A DNA stretch of 64,000 nt from Duncaniella sp. (GTDB taxonomy: Bacteria > Bacteroidota > Bacteroidia > Bacteroidales > Muribaculaceae): the NCBI GenBank assembly GCA_023664955.1, contig JAMPEV010000001.1, forward strand, positions 595,756 to 659,755, given 5' to 3'. This document shows positions 26,125 through 35,252 of the stretch, piece by piece. The translations under genes and the position numbers were made by a program. The first letter of the stretch is position 1. The number at the start of each line of letters is the position of its first letter. The notes beneath the pieces were generated by a model that ran no database searches, was not told the origin of the DNA, and saw only the letters and a program-made list of their open reading frames with translations.

Positions 26125-27603
26125 TCAATTTTTCAGAATCTTCTCAAAGTCTGCTGAGAGGGGGGCGTTGGTGGCGTAGTCCCAAAGGGTTAGTGAACGG
26201 AGTTGGTAATAGTAACTCCAGTAGGAATACAGTTCTTGGAAATATTCCTGACGTGATTCATCCTTTTTAACCTGCGAGTCATTGAGGTCGAGGGTGGAGA
26301 TTTTCCCAATCAGATAAGTTTCCACGTTTGTATCATAGCGTTTCTGTGCGATTTCATCAGCACGGACGGCGATTTTCAGTTGCTCCTGCTGATTATTGAA
26401 ACGTTCCACAAGGATGAAAATATCCTGATTGAAATTCTGAGCTTCAAGTCGTAAGTTGCTTTCTACCACCTGGCGGTTGCTCTCGGCCACCTTGACTTTG
26501 CCTCGTCGTTTACCCCAGTCGAGAATCGGAATAGACACCCCGATTTCCACAATCTGATTATCCTTCAATCCACGGTATGAATCACCAAACTCATTGCCGA
26601 CTCCGGTATATCCCACCTGGGCGAAGAGGTTGATTTCGCGCATGTTGCCTTTAGCCTTAGCCACTGCATAATCCGCTTCGAGTTGGCGTCGGCGCAGATT
26701 TTTAGCAAATTTGTTATTAGCCAATGCTTTGTCAAGAGCATCGGCAAATGTTATATCAACTTGTGGAATGTTTTCCGGAATCACGGGCTCAATTTCCACA
26801 TCTTCTCCATAATCAAGGAACGAACGGAGGCGGAACATATAACTCTTCATGTCCGATTCGGCGTTGGTGAGCGTTGACCGGGCATTAAGCTCGTTCAACT
26901 CCATCTGTAGCAGATCATTTTGGCTTATCTGCCCCATCTCACGTTTCACTTTCGCTACCTCATGCAGACGCACCGCATTGTCGAGATTCTGCTTAGCGAT
27001 CGACACAGCTTCGCGTGCCGACAGTAGATTGAAGAAATAGCTAATCGTAGTCATTGCCACCTCCTCGGTCGCACTCAGAAACTCAGCTTTTGCCTCATTA
27101 TAGCGCACCGGCTCTATTTTCCGATCCCATTTCACTGTATTCACACCGAAAATCGGTTGGTTGAGAGTCAAAGCCACAGGAATGCTCATGAAGCGATTGT
27201 ACTTGTCACCGCTGAGTTGACGAAGATAGTCAAGATTGGTGTTGAGCGACAGAGTACCACCGGTAGCCCAGATCTTCTGCGAGAGAGAAAGAGACCCGAC
27301 GATATCCATGTAATTGTTGCGCACAAAGCCAAATTCACCGCTCTCGTACTGATATGAAGAATATTGTTTGTGGTAAGAGGGGATTGTGGCTGAGAATGTT
27401 ACCTCCGGAAGAAGATCGGCCCGGTATGTGCGATATTCCCAGTAGGCTTGTCGAAGCTCGTTGAGGGCAACAGCGGCATTCACACTCTGAGAACGGGCGC
27501 GGATAATGGCGTCATCGAGCGAGAGTGTGATGCGTTGTTGGGCCTGGATAAACATGAGCATCGCGACTACGATATACATCAAAACTATTAGGAAGCGTTT
27601 CAT
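26125..27603 (-). CDS. TolC-family outer-membrane efflux protein
   Basis: This 492-residue protein is the outer-membrane channel of the tripartite system encoded upstream. The signal peptide is MKRFLIVLMYIVVAMLMFIQAQ with no lipobox, then the TolC-like start RITLSLDDAIIRARSQS. The two long coiled-coil repeats are recognisable (NLDNAVRLHEVAKVKREMGQISQNDLLQME and the later NLRLEAQNFNQDIFILVERF region). The frame is open to 27693, but that extension is Pro/Leu-rich and lacks a signal peptide; ATG 27603 is chosen. It is the last gene of the operon. Confidence 0.9.
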   Translation of the reverse strand: MKRFLIVLMYIVVAMLMFIQAQQRITLSLDDAIIRARSQSVNAAVALNELRQAYWEYRTYRADLLPEVTFSATIPSYHKQYSSYQYESGEFGFVRNNYMDIVGSLSLSQKIWATGGTLSLNTNLDYLRQLSGDKYNRFMSIPVALTLNQPIFGVNTVKWDRKIEPVRYNEAKAEFLSATEEVAMTTISYFFNLLSAREAVSIAKQNLDNAVRLHEVAKVKREMGQISQNDLLQMELNELNARSTLTNAESDMKSYMFRLRSFLDYGEDVEIEPVIPENIPQVDITFADALDKALANNKFAKNLRRRQLEADYAVAKAKGNMREINLFAQVGYTGVGNEFGDSYRGLKDNQIVEIGVSIPILDWGKRRGKVKVAESNRQVVESNLRLEAQNFNQDIFILVERFNNQQEQLKIAVRADEIAQKRYDTNVETYLIGKISTLDLNDSQVKKDESRQEYFQELYSYWSYYYQLRSLTLWDYATNAPLSADFEKILKN

Positions 27604-27742
27604 ATTGTTGCTGGGTTTTAAATTCCGAATTGTAGGATGAGGAAGGAGGTGAAAAGAGAATGGAGGAGAGAGAGTAAGGGGGAGAGGAGTCATCTTTTAC
27701 CAATTCATTATTTAGTTAATTACCACGATGTCCTCCCTTTCG

Positions 27743-28978
27743 TTACTCGTCTTTAAGGGCTACTGCTGGGTCGATCTTTTCGGCCCTTGATGCCGGGAAC
27801 CAGATTCCCACTATAATCATGAGTGCTATGAAGAGGAATGACAATCCGGCACATATTGCAATTCGCCCTGCCTGTATGTAGCCGCCGTCATAGTAAGAGT
27901 TAAACTCGAGGTGAGCAAGCATACAATCGATACCGACTGCAAAGGGGGTAATGGTGATGAGCAGAAGAAGACCTTCGCTGACAAGGCGGCGGAATATATC
28001 CCAATTGTTGGCGCCCATAGCCTTACGGATTGCTATTTCGCTGACACGCTGCTGAGTGCGGAACCAGAAGGTTCCAAAAAGTCCCAGGAAGATGTTTACG
28101 AGCATGAAAATTAGTCCGACTACCATGTTACGAATTTGGTTACGGCTTCCTTGGAGCACGATGTCCCGAATATTGTCAAACGAGGTAACATTAACAAGTA
28201 CCTTATTTCCAACGTGGAATGTCGACTCGGCTTCACTCATAAGGCGTTCCACCACATCATGATCCTCCTCAGGCTTTACGCGTAGCACATACTCATGACA
28301 CCAAGTAATCCAGGAGTCCTCAGCTTTATAAAACACTGTATTTTCCCAAGTTTGGAAGTCACTGTAACGCGGACCAACCAATGTTGCGCCCAAAACAGCC
28401 GTAGCAGTGGTATCGTCAACGTAAAATTCCTTGCCGATATAGTCAGAACCCTTGATTTTGTACCTCCTAAAAAGTCTGTCGTTGGTAATAATTTTACCTT
28501 CGTCAAGCAATTTGGCAAGTTCCTCAGGAGATTCACCGCGTGTGCCTTGGTAACGGAACACTCTCATGAAATCAGGAGTTACCACACGACGCACGGTGTT
28601 TCTGGGTGACTCCATGCTGTCGATGCCCACAGTCGAACTAGAATTTGACCCATTGTAGGGATGGGAATTTTGAGAAAGAGCAGCTGCTTCCACCATAGGG
28701 TGATGCATCATGCGGTCAAGGATTGTAAGTTGTTCATTGTACGCATCCTCTTCAGTGCGGTCAGGGATATAGTCAGGACTTTTATCATTTGCCTCATTGA
28801 AGGAAAGTTTATAGCAATGTTCAACATCGAAGCCTAACGGCTTGGTATAAATCTTATAGTAAACGTATAGATTATCAATGATGTACCATAACACTACTGA
28901 CACCACGAGGAACTCAATGGCAAGCCAAATGTTGGATGACCACTCATTGCGTATCTGTCTGTATAATTTGCGTGACAT
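27743..28978 (-). CDS. MacB/FtsX-type ABC permease, B type, second copy
   Basis: This 411-residue permease has one N-terminal helix (WLAIEFLVVSVVLWYIIDNLYVY), a large periplasmic domain (residues about 45-270) and three C-terminal helices of the FtsX type, with the cytoplasmic QRVSEIAIRKAMGANNWDIFRRLVSEG segment that contacts the ATPase. It is clearly paralogous to the gene at 30432-31709: both open with MSRKL and share GFDVEHCY/GFDVDHCY and TRGESPEELAKLL/ARGESPEQVASML. It pairs with the A-type permease immediately upstream (18-bp gap). No ATPase domain is fused. Confidence 0.85.
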   Translation of the reverse strand: MSRKLYRQIRNEWSSNIWLAIEFLVVSVVLWYIIDNLYVYYKIYTKPLGFDVEHCYKLSFNEANDKSPDYIPDRTEEDAYNEQLTILDRMMHHPMVEAAALSQNSHPYNGSNSSSTVGIDSMESPRNTVRRVVTPDFMRVFRYQGTRGESPEELAKLLDEGKIITNDRLFRRYKIKGSDYIGKEFYVDDTTATAVLGATLVGPRYSDFQTWENTVFYKAEDSWITWCHEYVLRVKPEEDHDVVERLMSEAESTFHVGNKVLVNVTSFDNIRDIVLQGSRNQIRNMVVGLIFMLVNIFLGLFGTFWFRTQQRVSEIAIRKAMGANNWDIFRRLVSEGLLLLITITPFAVGIDCMLAHLEFNSYYDGGYIQAGRIAICAGLSFLFIALMIIVGIWFPASRAEKIDPAVALKDE

Positions 28979-28995
28979 AATCTTACTTAGGAGTG

Positions 28996-30297
28996 TTAGT
29001 TATTATTATTACCACCGCGCAGAGAGTTTACGAGCGGTTGGCGGGATGCCTGAATTGCCGGGATGCCGGCACTGAGAATATTCAGCACAAAACAGAAGAG
29101 AAGAGCCATCCCGAAAGTGCTCCAGCTCAGCAACATTGAGAAATTGACAGAGGGGCGTGACAGCGAGAAATCATATCCGACATCAAATAGGGAATCACCC
29201 CAGATGCAAGCCAGTATCACGCTCATCAGCAGGCCAAGCAACCCTGCCAAAAGAGTAATGACAAGATTTTCGCTTATTACTGAGACGATAGTTTCGAGTT
29301 TGGTCTGACCGAAAGCACGGCGCACGGCAATTTCGCTCACCCGGCGGCGCAGACGGCTATGAGTCATGCTCGAAAGATTGATGGCCGGAACAATAAGGAG
29401 TATGGCATAGATAATCCATCGTGACTTCCTCGCACCATTTTCATCCGGTTCGATGTTAGCACTATTACCGGCCGAAGCCTTTTCTTGAGTATAGGGGCGG
29501 TTGCGGTTGATGATTTTCCACCCACTCTCCTTCAACTCCTTGTTATATTCGATAAGCCGATTTTCAACTTCTGAGCTTACAGCGTCAAAGCTCTCCTTTG
29601 ACGTATCCTTGGCCAGCATCGTGACATGATATGAACCTCCCAAAGTCGACCACCCGCTATCAGGCGTACCGGTGGAGTTAGTGTTAATCCACACATTTGC
29701 ATATGCATTACTTGCGAGGGTGCTTACAGGCTTCACAACACCGGATACGGTGTAGGTAGTCCCATTAATGTTAAATTCTTTGCCCGCTGCATCAGTGGAG
29801 CCAAAGAGTCGGTTTGCCACATTCTCATCAATCACCGCTTTTGGAAGTCCCGCCTCGTAGTCAGCCTGAGTGAAAGGTGCCCCCGACACAAAATCGAGGT
29901 CAAACACTCGATAATAGTCGGCGTCAGTCTCGCGGACATCAACCCCAAACGGCTTCTGCTTCGGAATCCCGACGGATTTAACATCATTCATTGTGTAAGC
30001 TGATACCACCTCCGGCTCCTCGAGTTTGTAGAAAAACTCCTTCACAACTTTCATAGCCATTGGACCGTTAGAATTCCATTCCTCCGGGTCGCCCCAGTTA
30101 TAGTTGCCAAATGAAATATAGCTATAGTGCATCATGCGGTCACGGTTGCTCTCGGGAGTAAACGGAATCACATGTACCTGGTGGAGCATTACCACCACCA
30201 TAATAAGGAATATACTCAGCGCCGTGCCGATGATAGTCACCGCCGCAATCACCGGCTGGCGTCTCAGATTGTATATTGTCTCTTTTATTAGTTTCAT
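28996..30297 (-). CDS. MacB/FtsX-type ABC permease, A type, second copy
   Basis: This 433-residue permease opens with MKLIKETIYNLRRQPVIAA and one helix, followed by a periplasmic MacB-type domain and three C-terminal FtsX helices. The segment RRRVSEIAVRRAFGQTKLETIVSVISEN is the ATPase-coupling region. It is the paralogue of the gene at 31721-33016, sharing PVIAAVTIIGTALSI/PVIGAVSIIGTAVSI and the PESNRDR motif. A longer frame to 30393 starts inside the repeat palindrome and is not accepted. Substrate is unknown; such pumps export peptides, lipids, siderophores or drugs. Confidence 0.85.
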   Translation of the reverse strand: MKLIKETIYNLRRQPVIAAVTIIGTALSIFLIMVVVMLHQVHVIPFTPESNRDRMMHYSYISFGNYNWGDPEEWNSNGPMAMKVVKEFFYKLEEPEVVSAYTMNDVKSVGIPKQKPFGVDVRETDADYYRVFDLDFVSGAPFTQADYEAGLPKAVIDENVANRLFGSTDAAGKEFNINGTTYTVSGVVKPVSTLASNAYANVWINTNSTGTPDSGWSTLGGSYHVTMLAKDTSKESFDAVSSEVENRLIEYNKELKESGWKIINRNRPYTQEKASAGNSANIEPDENGARKSRWIIYAILLIVPAINLSSMTHSRLRRRVSEIAVRRAFGQTKLETIVSVISENLVITLLAGLLGLLMSVILACIWGDSLFDVGYDFSLSRPSVNFSMLLSWSTFGMALLFCFVLNILSAGIPAIQASRQPLVNSLRGGNNNN

Positions 30298-30382
30298 AAT
30301 TTTAATGTGAATTGATAAATGTAGAGTTGACTTAAATCGCTTGTCAATGTCCGTATTGTGATGGGCGACCCCGGTTTGTGGA

Positions 30383-30402
30383 GGACGCTCCATGGAGCGT
30401 CC
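30383..30402. repeat. Interspersed 20-nt palindrome, copy 2
   Basis: GGACGCTCCATGGAGCGTCC, a perfect palindrome. On the minus strand it is preceded by GGAATGTA and followed by CTCC and CCGGGGTCGCC, the same flanks as copy 1 at 6940. It lies between the B1 and A2 permease genes. Confidence 0.8.
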
Positions 30403-30431
30403 CTACATTCCAGGAAATGTGAATTATCAAT

Positions 30432-31709
30432 TTATTCATCGTGCAGCGCGACGGCCGGTTCAATTTTCATAGCTCTATGAGCCGGGAAATATACGCCGAG
30501 GAATATCATCAAGAGCGACAAAAGGAAAGTGATTCCCGATGCGATGGCTATCATCTCGAAAGTAAGATGGTTACCTTCAGGACGCATATTAAGTTCGAGA
30601 TAAGCAATTGCGCAGTCGATGCACACGGCTATCACTGTGGCAATGACAAGGAGAATGACACCTTCGCTCATCAGACGGCGGAATATAGAACCGCGCGTGG
30701 CGCCAAACGACATCCTGACAGCCATTTCGCTCACACGCTGGCGAGTGCGATACCAGAATGTACCCAAAAGCCCAAGGAATACGTTGAGCAGCAGGAATCC
30801 GATAACGATATACATCTTATCCATCATCTTATTCTGCTCAGCCATACGCTCTTCCTTTATTGTATTGAACGATTTAATGTCAGAAATATAGCTTAATCCC
30901 ACATGGAACTGTGACAATTCTTTCCTGAATTGCTCGATAAAATCCTTGTCGGCATCAGGACGAACACGAACGGAAAGCCCTGCAAACCAGTCCATATCCT
31001 TTTCCGAATTTTCATCCAAGTGACGTACCACAAACGAATACCACTTTAACGGGGTTGAGTCCTCACGTTTCACATTTGTGAGAATACCCGCGAGTTGGAG
31101 CTCACTTCTGAATTTTTTCTTACCGCCCAGACCAAACTTATGTCCTACAAGATCAAGGGCATTGGCTATAGGCTTACCGCTGTCAACTGACTGAGTGAAA
31201 TTCTCGGCAGCCAAGAAGGTGCCGGATTTGAGCATTGATGCTACCTGCTCAGGAGATTCGCCACGTGCGCCCTCAATGCGGAACACACGGAAGAAATCGG
31301 TATTCGCGCGTCCGTAACGGAGAGCGGGCGAATTGTCACCATACTGAGTTGAGTCAGCATCAAGGTCGGTTATATAGTTAGAGGTAAAATCGCCACAATA
31401 AGGCTCGATGCCTTGTGACACAGCCACCGCTTCCACACCGGGATAGCGTTTGAGGCGCTTTACAATCTCTATATTTTCCTGTGCTGAGGTCGTTTCCGGT
31501 TCGCCGGGTTTTAATTCGCCCGAACGCTGAAGGGTGAGGCTGTAACAATGGTCAACATCGAATCCATTAGGTTCGAAAGTGGGACGGCACAGTGTTACCA
31601 TCAGGTCAATTTGGTACCACAGCACCACTGAGATTATCACCAGTTCGATGACGAGCCAAAGATTGCTGCGCCATTGAAAAGTTATCTGTTTGAAAAGTTT
31701 ACGACTCAT
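30432..31709 (-). CDS. MacB/FtsX-type ABC permease, B type, first copy
   Basis: This 425-residue permease has one N-terminal helix (WLVIELVIISVVLWYQIDLMV), a periplasmic domain and three C-terminal helices, with QRVSEMAVRMSFGATRGSIFRRLMSEG as the cytoplasmic coupling segment. The paralogue at 27743 begins at MSRKL, which favours ATG 31709. An ATG at 31721 would overlap the upstream stop codon as TAATG and remains possible. With the A-type gene upstream it forms the first permease pair. Confidence 0.85.
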   Translation of the reverse strand: MSRKLFKQITFQWRSNLWLVIELVIISVVLWYQIDLMVTLCRPTFEPNGFDVDHCYSLTLQRSGELKPGEPETTSAQENIEIVKRLKRYPGVEAVAVSQGIEPYCGDFTSNYITDLDADSTQYGDNSPALRYGRANTDFFRVFRIEGARGESPEQVASMLKSGTFLAAENFTQSVDSGKPIANALDLVGHKFGLGGKKKFRSELQLAGILTNVKREDSTPLKWYSFVVRHLDENSEKDMDWFAGLSVRVRPDADKDFIEQFRKELSQFHVGLSYISDIKSFNTIKEERMAEQNKMMDKMYIVIGFLLLNVFLGLLGTFWYRTRQRVSEMAVRMSFGATRGSIFRRLMSEGVILLVIATVIAVCIDCAIAYLELNMRPEGNHLTFEMIAIASGITFLLSLLMIFLGVYFPAHRAMKIEPAVALHDE

Positions 31710-31720
31710 GACTTTCTCCA

Positions 31721-33016
31721 TTATTTAGTGATACCATTAATAGCCTCCACGGGGTTGACATTGGCAGCACGCCATGACGGAATACCCGCGCTGAGTAGAT
31801 TTAGGACAAAGCAGAAGAGCAAAGCCCATCCGAAAATGCTCCAGCTGAAGAGCATCGATGAGTTGAGTGTCATTGCCGAAGAGTAGCCATCCCACGAGAA
31901 CGACGGCTCGTAGAAGAGAGATGTGAACAAGAATGACACGATGAAAGTTAGGATTAGACCGATTAATCCGCCAATCAGTGTGATAATGAAATTTTCCACG
32001 AAGATAGAACGAAGTAAAGAATGCTTTGTGGCTCCGAAAGCTCGGCGCAAGCCCACTTCGTGGCAGCGATGACGCAGACGGCTCTGAGTCATGCTCGACA
32101 GGTTGATAGCCGGGACGAGAAGAATAATGAGGATAAGTATCCAATTCAGTGTTTTTTCGTTTGAAATGTCCGGAGCGCGGTTAGTTCCCTTTAAAGCGTG
32201 CACTTGCTCCTGGACGTAGGGGAATTCAGTGTCGACACGTTCCCAGCCAAACTGTTTAATCTCATTGTTGAATGCCGCATTACGAGATCTAATTTCTTGC
32301 CTCATAGCTTCGACGTCCTCGGGACTTTTGGCCATTGTCACCACAGAAAAAGGTCCGAAATATTGGTCGATTGGACTGCCCATATTCATTCCGCTCTCTT
32401 CATTGAGGTCAATCGGTGTCCAAAGTTGTGCATAACTCCAACCCATAAGGGGAGAGACATCCTGAACCACGCCAATCACAGTGTAAGGATACTGCTTGAT
32501 AAAGACGGTTTTACCTACAGCGTCGGGATTGCCGGTGAGTTTGCGTGCCAATGATTCGGTGAGAACCACCACTTTTTTGCCGTTTTTAACATCAGCTTCG
32601 CTGTAAGGAGACCCATAGAGAAACTTGTGGTCAAATATTTTCCACATGTTTTCGTCGCTCCGGCGAAGATCCACAATCTGTGAATCACCGGAATCGCCGT
32701 TCACATCTACGACTTCAAAACCGGAATCCATTATGGACATTACTTCCGGGATTTTCAGACCGCTATAAAGACGGTCAATCGCATCCATACTCAATCGGCT
32801 GCTCCCGGAGCCGTTATCACTCTGGAGGCAAATGCCATATTCATAAAGCAGTCGGTCGCGATTGCTCTCGGGAGCCACAGCCGCAGTCTGGATATGCTTT
32901 GTCATCATCAGAACCATGACCAGCATGATTGACACAGCCGTGCCGATGATTGACACAGCACCTATCACAGGCTGAGTCTTCAGGTCGTATATTATTTGTT
33001 TTAAATATTTCTTCAT
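31721..33016 (-). CDS. MacB/FtsX-type ABC permease, A type, first copy
   Basis: This 431-residue permease has the MKKYLKQIIYDLKTQPVIG start and helix, a periplasmic domain with the PESNRDR motif, and the C-terminal FtsX helices with RLRHRCHEVGLRRAFGATKHSLLRSIFVEN as the coupling region. It follows the ATPase gene by 103 bp, a gap that contains palindrome copy 3. It is the upstream partner of the B-type permease. Two A and two B subunits with one ATPase imply alternative transporter assemblies. Confidence 0.85.
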   Translation of the reverse strand: MKKYLKQIIYDLKTQPVIGAVSIIGTAVSIMLVMVLMMTKHIQTAAVAPESNRDRLLYEYGICLQSDNGSGSSRLSMDAIDRLYSGLKIPEVMSIMDSGFEVVDVNGDSGDSQIVDLRRSDENMWKIFDHKFLYGSPYSEADVKNGKKVVVLTESLARKLTGNPDAVGKTVFIKQYPYTVIGVVQDVSPLMGWSYAQLWTPIDLNEESGMNMGSPIDQYFGPFSVVTMAKSPEDVEAMRQEIRSRNAAFNNEIKQFGWERVDTEFPYVQEQVHALKGTNRAPDISNEKTLNWILILIILLVPAINLSSMTQSRLRHRCHEVGLRRAFGATKHSLLRSIFVENFIITLIGGLIGLILTFIVSFLFTSLFYEPSFSWDGYSSAMTLNSSMLFSWSIFGWALLFCFVLNLLSAGIPSWRAANVNPVEAINGITK

Positions 33017-33075
33017 TGGAGTTTTTGTTGGGTTTTAAATAAGAATACCACATCGACCGCATCGTGATTCGGGGA

Positions 33076-33095
33076 GGACGCTCCATGGAGCGTCC
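33076..33095. repeat. Interspersed 20-nt palindrome, copy 3
   Basis: GGACGCTCCATGGAGCGTCC, identical to copy 2, with the same CCTACATTCCAGG flank on one side. It lies between the ATPase gene and the A1 permease gene, in the same relation to A1 as copy 2 has to A2. Confidence 0.8.
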
Positions 33096-33119
33096 CTACA
33101 TTCCAGGTATTGTCAGTTG

Positions 33120-33794
33120 CTATCCGATCTGGCGGCCGTCGAAGAATTTCATGATGCGGTCGGTAAGCTCGGCTTGCTTTTCGTTGTGAGTCACCATCAC
33201 GATGGTACGACCGTCGTTCTTGTTGAGATCGTGAAGCAGGTCCATAACCTCGGCGCCCATCTTAGAGTCGAGGTTACCGGTAGGTTCGTCGGCAAGGATT
33301 ATCTCAGGATTGCCGATGATAGCGCGGGCTATTGCCACACGTTGGCATTGACCGCCGGAGAGTTGCGCCGGAGTGTGACGAGCGCGGTGAGTCAGACCCA
33401 CACGTTCGAGGACTTCGCGTACCAACTGGCGACGTTTGCTCTCTGACAAGCCTGAACGGTAGACGAGCGGAAGTTCGATATTGTCGCTTACATTGAGCGA
33501 GGGGATGAGGTGGAAGCTTTGAAACACGAAACCGATGTTCTTGTTACGGAAAGCAGCCAGTTCGCGATCCTTCATCTTGCCGATAGTGGTGCCTGCGATT
33601 TCCACTGTACCGGATGTGGGAGTGTCGAGGAGTCCAATCACGTTGAGGAGAGTTGACTTGCCGCAACCCGACGGTCCCATCACTGATACAAATTCCCCTT
33701 TGTCCACCTGGAGGTTGACATTTTCCAAAGCCTGGGTTTCTATTTCGTTTGTACGATAAATCTTATTTACACCTGTTAATTTGATGATTGACAT
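33120..33794 (-). CDS. LolD/MacB-type ABC transporter ATPase
   Basis: This 224-residue ATPase powers the permeases encoded downstream. It has Walker A GPSGCGKST, the Q-loop FVFQSFHLIPSLNVSDNIELPL, signature LSGGQCQRVAIARAI, Walker B IILADEPTGNLDS and the His switch MVTHNEKQAE. Its length and sequence are typical of the stand-alone LolD/MacB/FtsE group. It is the only ATPase gene in this operon, so it should serve both permease pairs. It lies 33 bp after the adaptor gene. Confidence 0.93.
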   Translation of the reverse strand: MSIIKLTGVNKIYRTNEIETQALENVNLQVDKGEFVSVMGPSGCGKSTLLNVIGLLDTPTSGTVEIAGTTIGKMKDRELAAFRNKNIGFVFQSFHLIPSLNVSDNIELPLVYRSGLSESKRRQLVREVLERVGLTHRARHTPAQLSGGQCQRVAIARAIIGNPEIILADEPTGNLDSKMGAEVMDLLHDLNKNDGRTIVMVTHNEKQAELTDRIMKFFDGRQIG

Positions 33795-33827
33795 AATTGT
33801 AGCTGTTATGATGTTAATATATTTTTT

Positions 33828-35078
33828 TTATTTTCTGATTTTCACTTTGTTGGAATTTTTGAAATCGCTCATGTCGCTGATTACTACCCGGTCACCGGGC
33901 TTCAGGCCGTCGACCACCTCGACATACTCGTAATTGCTGTCGCCGAGTTTCACTTTGCGTTTCACAATCTCATTGTCGCCATCACCCACGAATAGCTCAT
34001 AGTTACCCGGTCCCATATAGTAAGAGCCGTTGCGGATGCGTAGGACATCATCCTTGATGTCGCACATCACATATACATCTGTCTTTAATCCCGAGCGAAG
34101 GCGTGGATAGTCATCGTCATCGAGCTTGATGGTGAAAGAGATAACACCATTGTTACTCAACGGTGCCACATTGGTAACCTTTCCGCGCAGCACATCCTTG
34201 CCGATTTTAACATTTGCAGGCGAACCGATGCTCACCCTCTCGCCGTAGCTGTCGGCAATTTCAGCGTCCACGCTAAAGTGGGAAAGGTCGCTGACCACGG
34301 CTAACTTCTGACCCTGAGATATCTGACTACCAATCTCCTTATTTATATATGTGAGAGTGGCGGCGCGCGGCGACTTCACTTTCGCATCCTCGAGAGTGCG
34401 ACGCTGCTCGCTGAGATTTTTCTCGAAAATGCTGAGCTCGAGTTGTTTTGATTTGTACTCCGCATCCTTCACCTGACGCTCGTTTACGAGTTGCTGGCGT
34501 AGCTGCTGCAATTCGAGTTTGCCGGTGTTGTAAGCAAGTTCCGCTTCACGCACTTTGTCGCCGGTACCTGAACCGAGGCTATCAAGTCGACGTTCGTTTT
34601 TCACCTCTGCCTCAAGGCGGTTGACACTCATCTCCTTAACCTGCACCTGCATTTCGAGATTGCGGAGGTAGGTGGAGATATTCAGCCGAGTTTGTTCCAT
34701 GGCAAGCTGCTTCATATTCATCTCATCGGTTAGCTTATTAAGTTCAGTCTCAGCCGACTGCAGGTCAAGGCGTAAAAGGGGGGTTCCCTCTCCCACGCTG
34801 TCGCCGCTCTGGCAATACACCTCGACGATGCGTGTAGAGATTGGGGAATTGATGATTTCCTCAAATGCCGGCACCACCTTACCCGATGCGCTTATCGAAG
34901 TCTCAATCGAGCTGCGTTCCACATCCGAGAATTTCAAGTCGGTCATTTTGACGCTCTTTCTGAGTGAAGAGAACACGATAATAAAAAGTGCCACCACACC
35001 GATGACCACGGCTGCGACTTTTATCCATTTCATGCGCCTAGCTTTCAAGCGCTCTTCTTTTGGAATCTCTCTATCCAT
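33828..35078 (-). CDS. Periplasmic adaptor (MacA/HlyD-like membrane fusion protein)
   Basis: This 416-residue adaptor bridges the inner-membrane permeases and TolC. It has one N-terminal helix (WIKVAAVVIGVVALFIIVFSS), a lipoyl half-motif (SGKVVPAFEEIINSPISTRI), a long coiled-coil hairpin (residues about 105-250), the second lipoyl half (VKSPRAATLTYINKEIGSQI) and beta-barrel and membrane-proximal domains to the C terminus. The frame is open to 35138, but ATG 35078 (MDREIPKEERLKARR) gives the usual N terminus. It is the first gene after the sigma-54 promoter. Confidence 0.9.
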   Translation of the reverse strand: MDREIPKEERLKARRMKWIKVAAVVIGVVALFIIVFSSLRKSVKMTDLKFSDVERSSIETSISASGKVVPAFEEIINSPISTRIVEVYCQSGDSVGEGTPLLRLDLQSAETELNKLTDEMNMKQLAMEQTRLNISTYLRNLEMQVQVKEMSVNRLEAEVKNERRLDSLGSGTGDKVREAELAYNTGKLELQQLRQQLVNERQVKDAEYKSKQLELSIFEKNLSEQRRTLEDAKVKSPRAATLTYINKEIGSQISQGQKLAVVSDLSHFSVDAEIADSYGERVSIGSPANVKIGKDVLRGKVTNVAPLSNNGVISFTIKLDDDDYPRLRSGLKTDVYVMCDIKDDVLRIRNGSYYMGPGNYELFVGDGDNEIVKRKVKLGDSNYEYVEVVDGLKPGDRVVISDMSDFKNSNKVKIRK

Positions 35079-35121
35079 ATTGTAATTTTTATTTTTTTTT
35101 CGTTGTGATGATTTTCTCCCC

Positions 35122-35138
35122 ATGCCAAATTTTGGCAT
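35122..35138. promoter_or_regulatory. Palindrome in the leader of the adaptor operon
   Basis: ATGCCAAA-T-TTTGGCAT is a perfect inverted repeat with 8-bp arms. It starts about 9 nt after the predicted sigma-54 start site, so it would be near the 5' end of the transcript as a small hairpin or act as a DNA-binding site. Confidence 0.4.
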
Positions 35139-35158
35139 CGAAATCGTTTAAAAATATA

Positions 35159-35173
35159 GCAATAATCGTGCCA
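35159..35173 (-). promoter_or_regulatory. Sigma-54 (RpoN) promoter of the MacAB-TolC-like operon
   Basis: Read on the minus strand: TGGCACG (complement of 35167-35173), ATTA, TTGC (complement of 35159-35162). This matches the -24/-12 consensus TGGCACG-N4-TTGC exactly. Transcription should start near 35147, about 70 nt before the adaptor start codon at 35078. Confidence 0.8.
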
Positions 35174-35218
35174 AACTTGTAAAGTGTTGGTGGATAATAT
35201 GTTAGAAAATTTAACGAA

Positions 35219-35252
35219 TGTCCGAAATCGGACATCTGTCCGAAATCGGACA
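35219..35252. promoter_or_regulatory. Tandem palindromes, likely enhancer sites for a sigma-54 activator
   Basis: TGTCCGAAATCGGACA occurs twice, at 35219-35234 and 35237-35252 (18-bp periodicity), and a half-site CGGACA follows at 35260-35265. They lie about 72-105 bp upstream of the predicted sigma-54 start, where enhancer-binding proteins act. Confidence 0.7.

Noticed and set aside
30298..30393. N-terminal extension of the A2 permease beginning MERPPQ
   Set aside because: It starts on the ATG inside the repeat palindrome. The A1 frame shows the same MERPP artefact at 33086, and the paralogue alignment places the true start at 30297.
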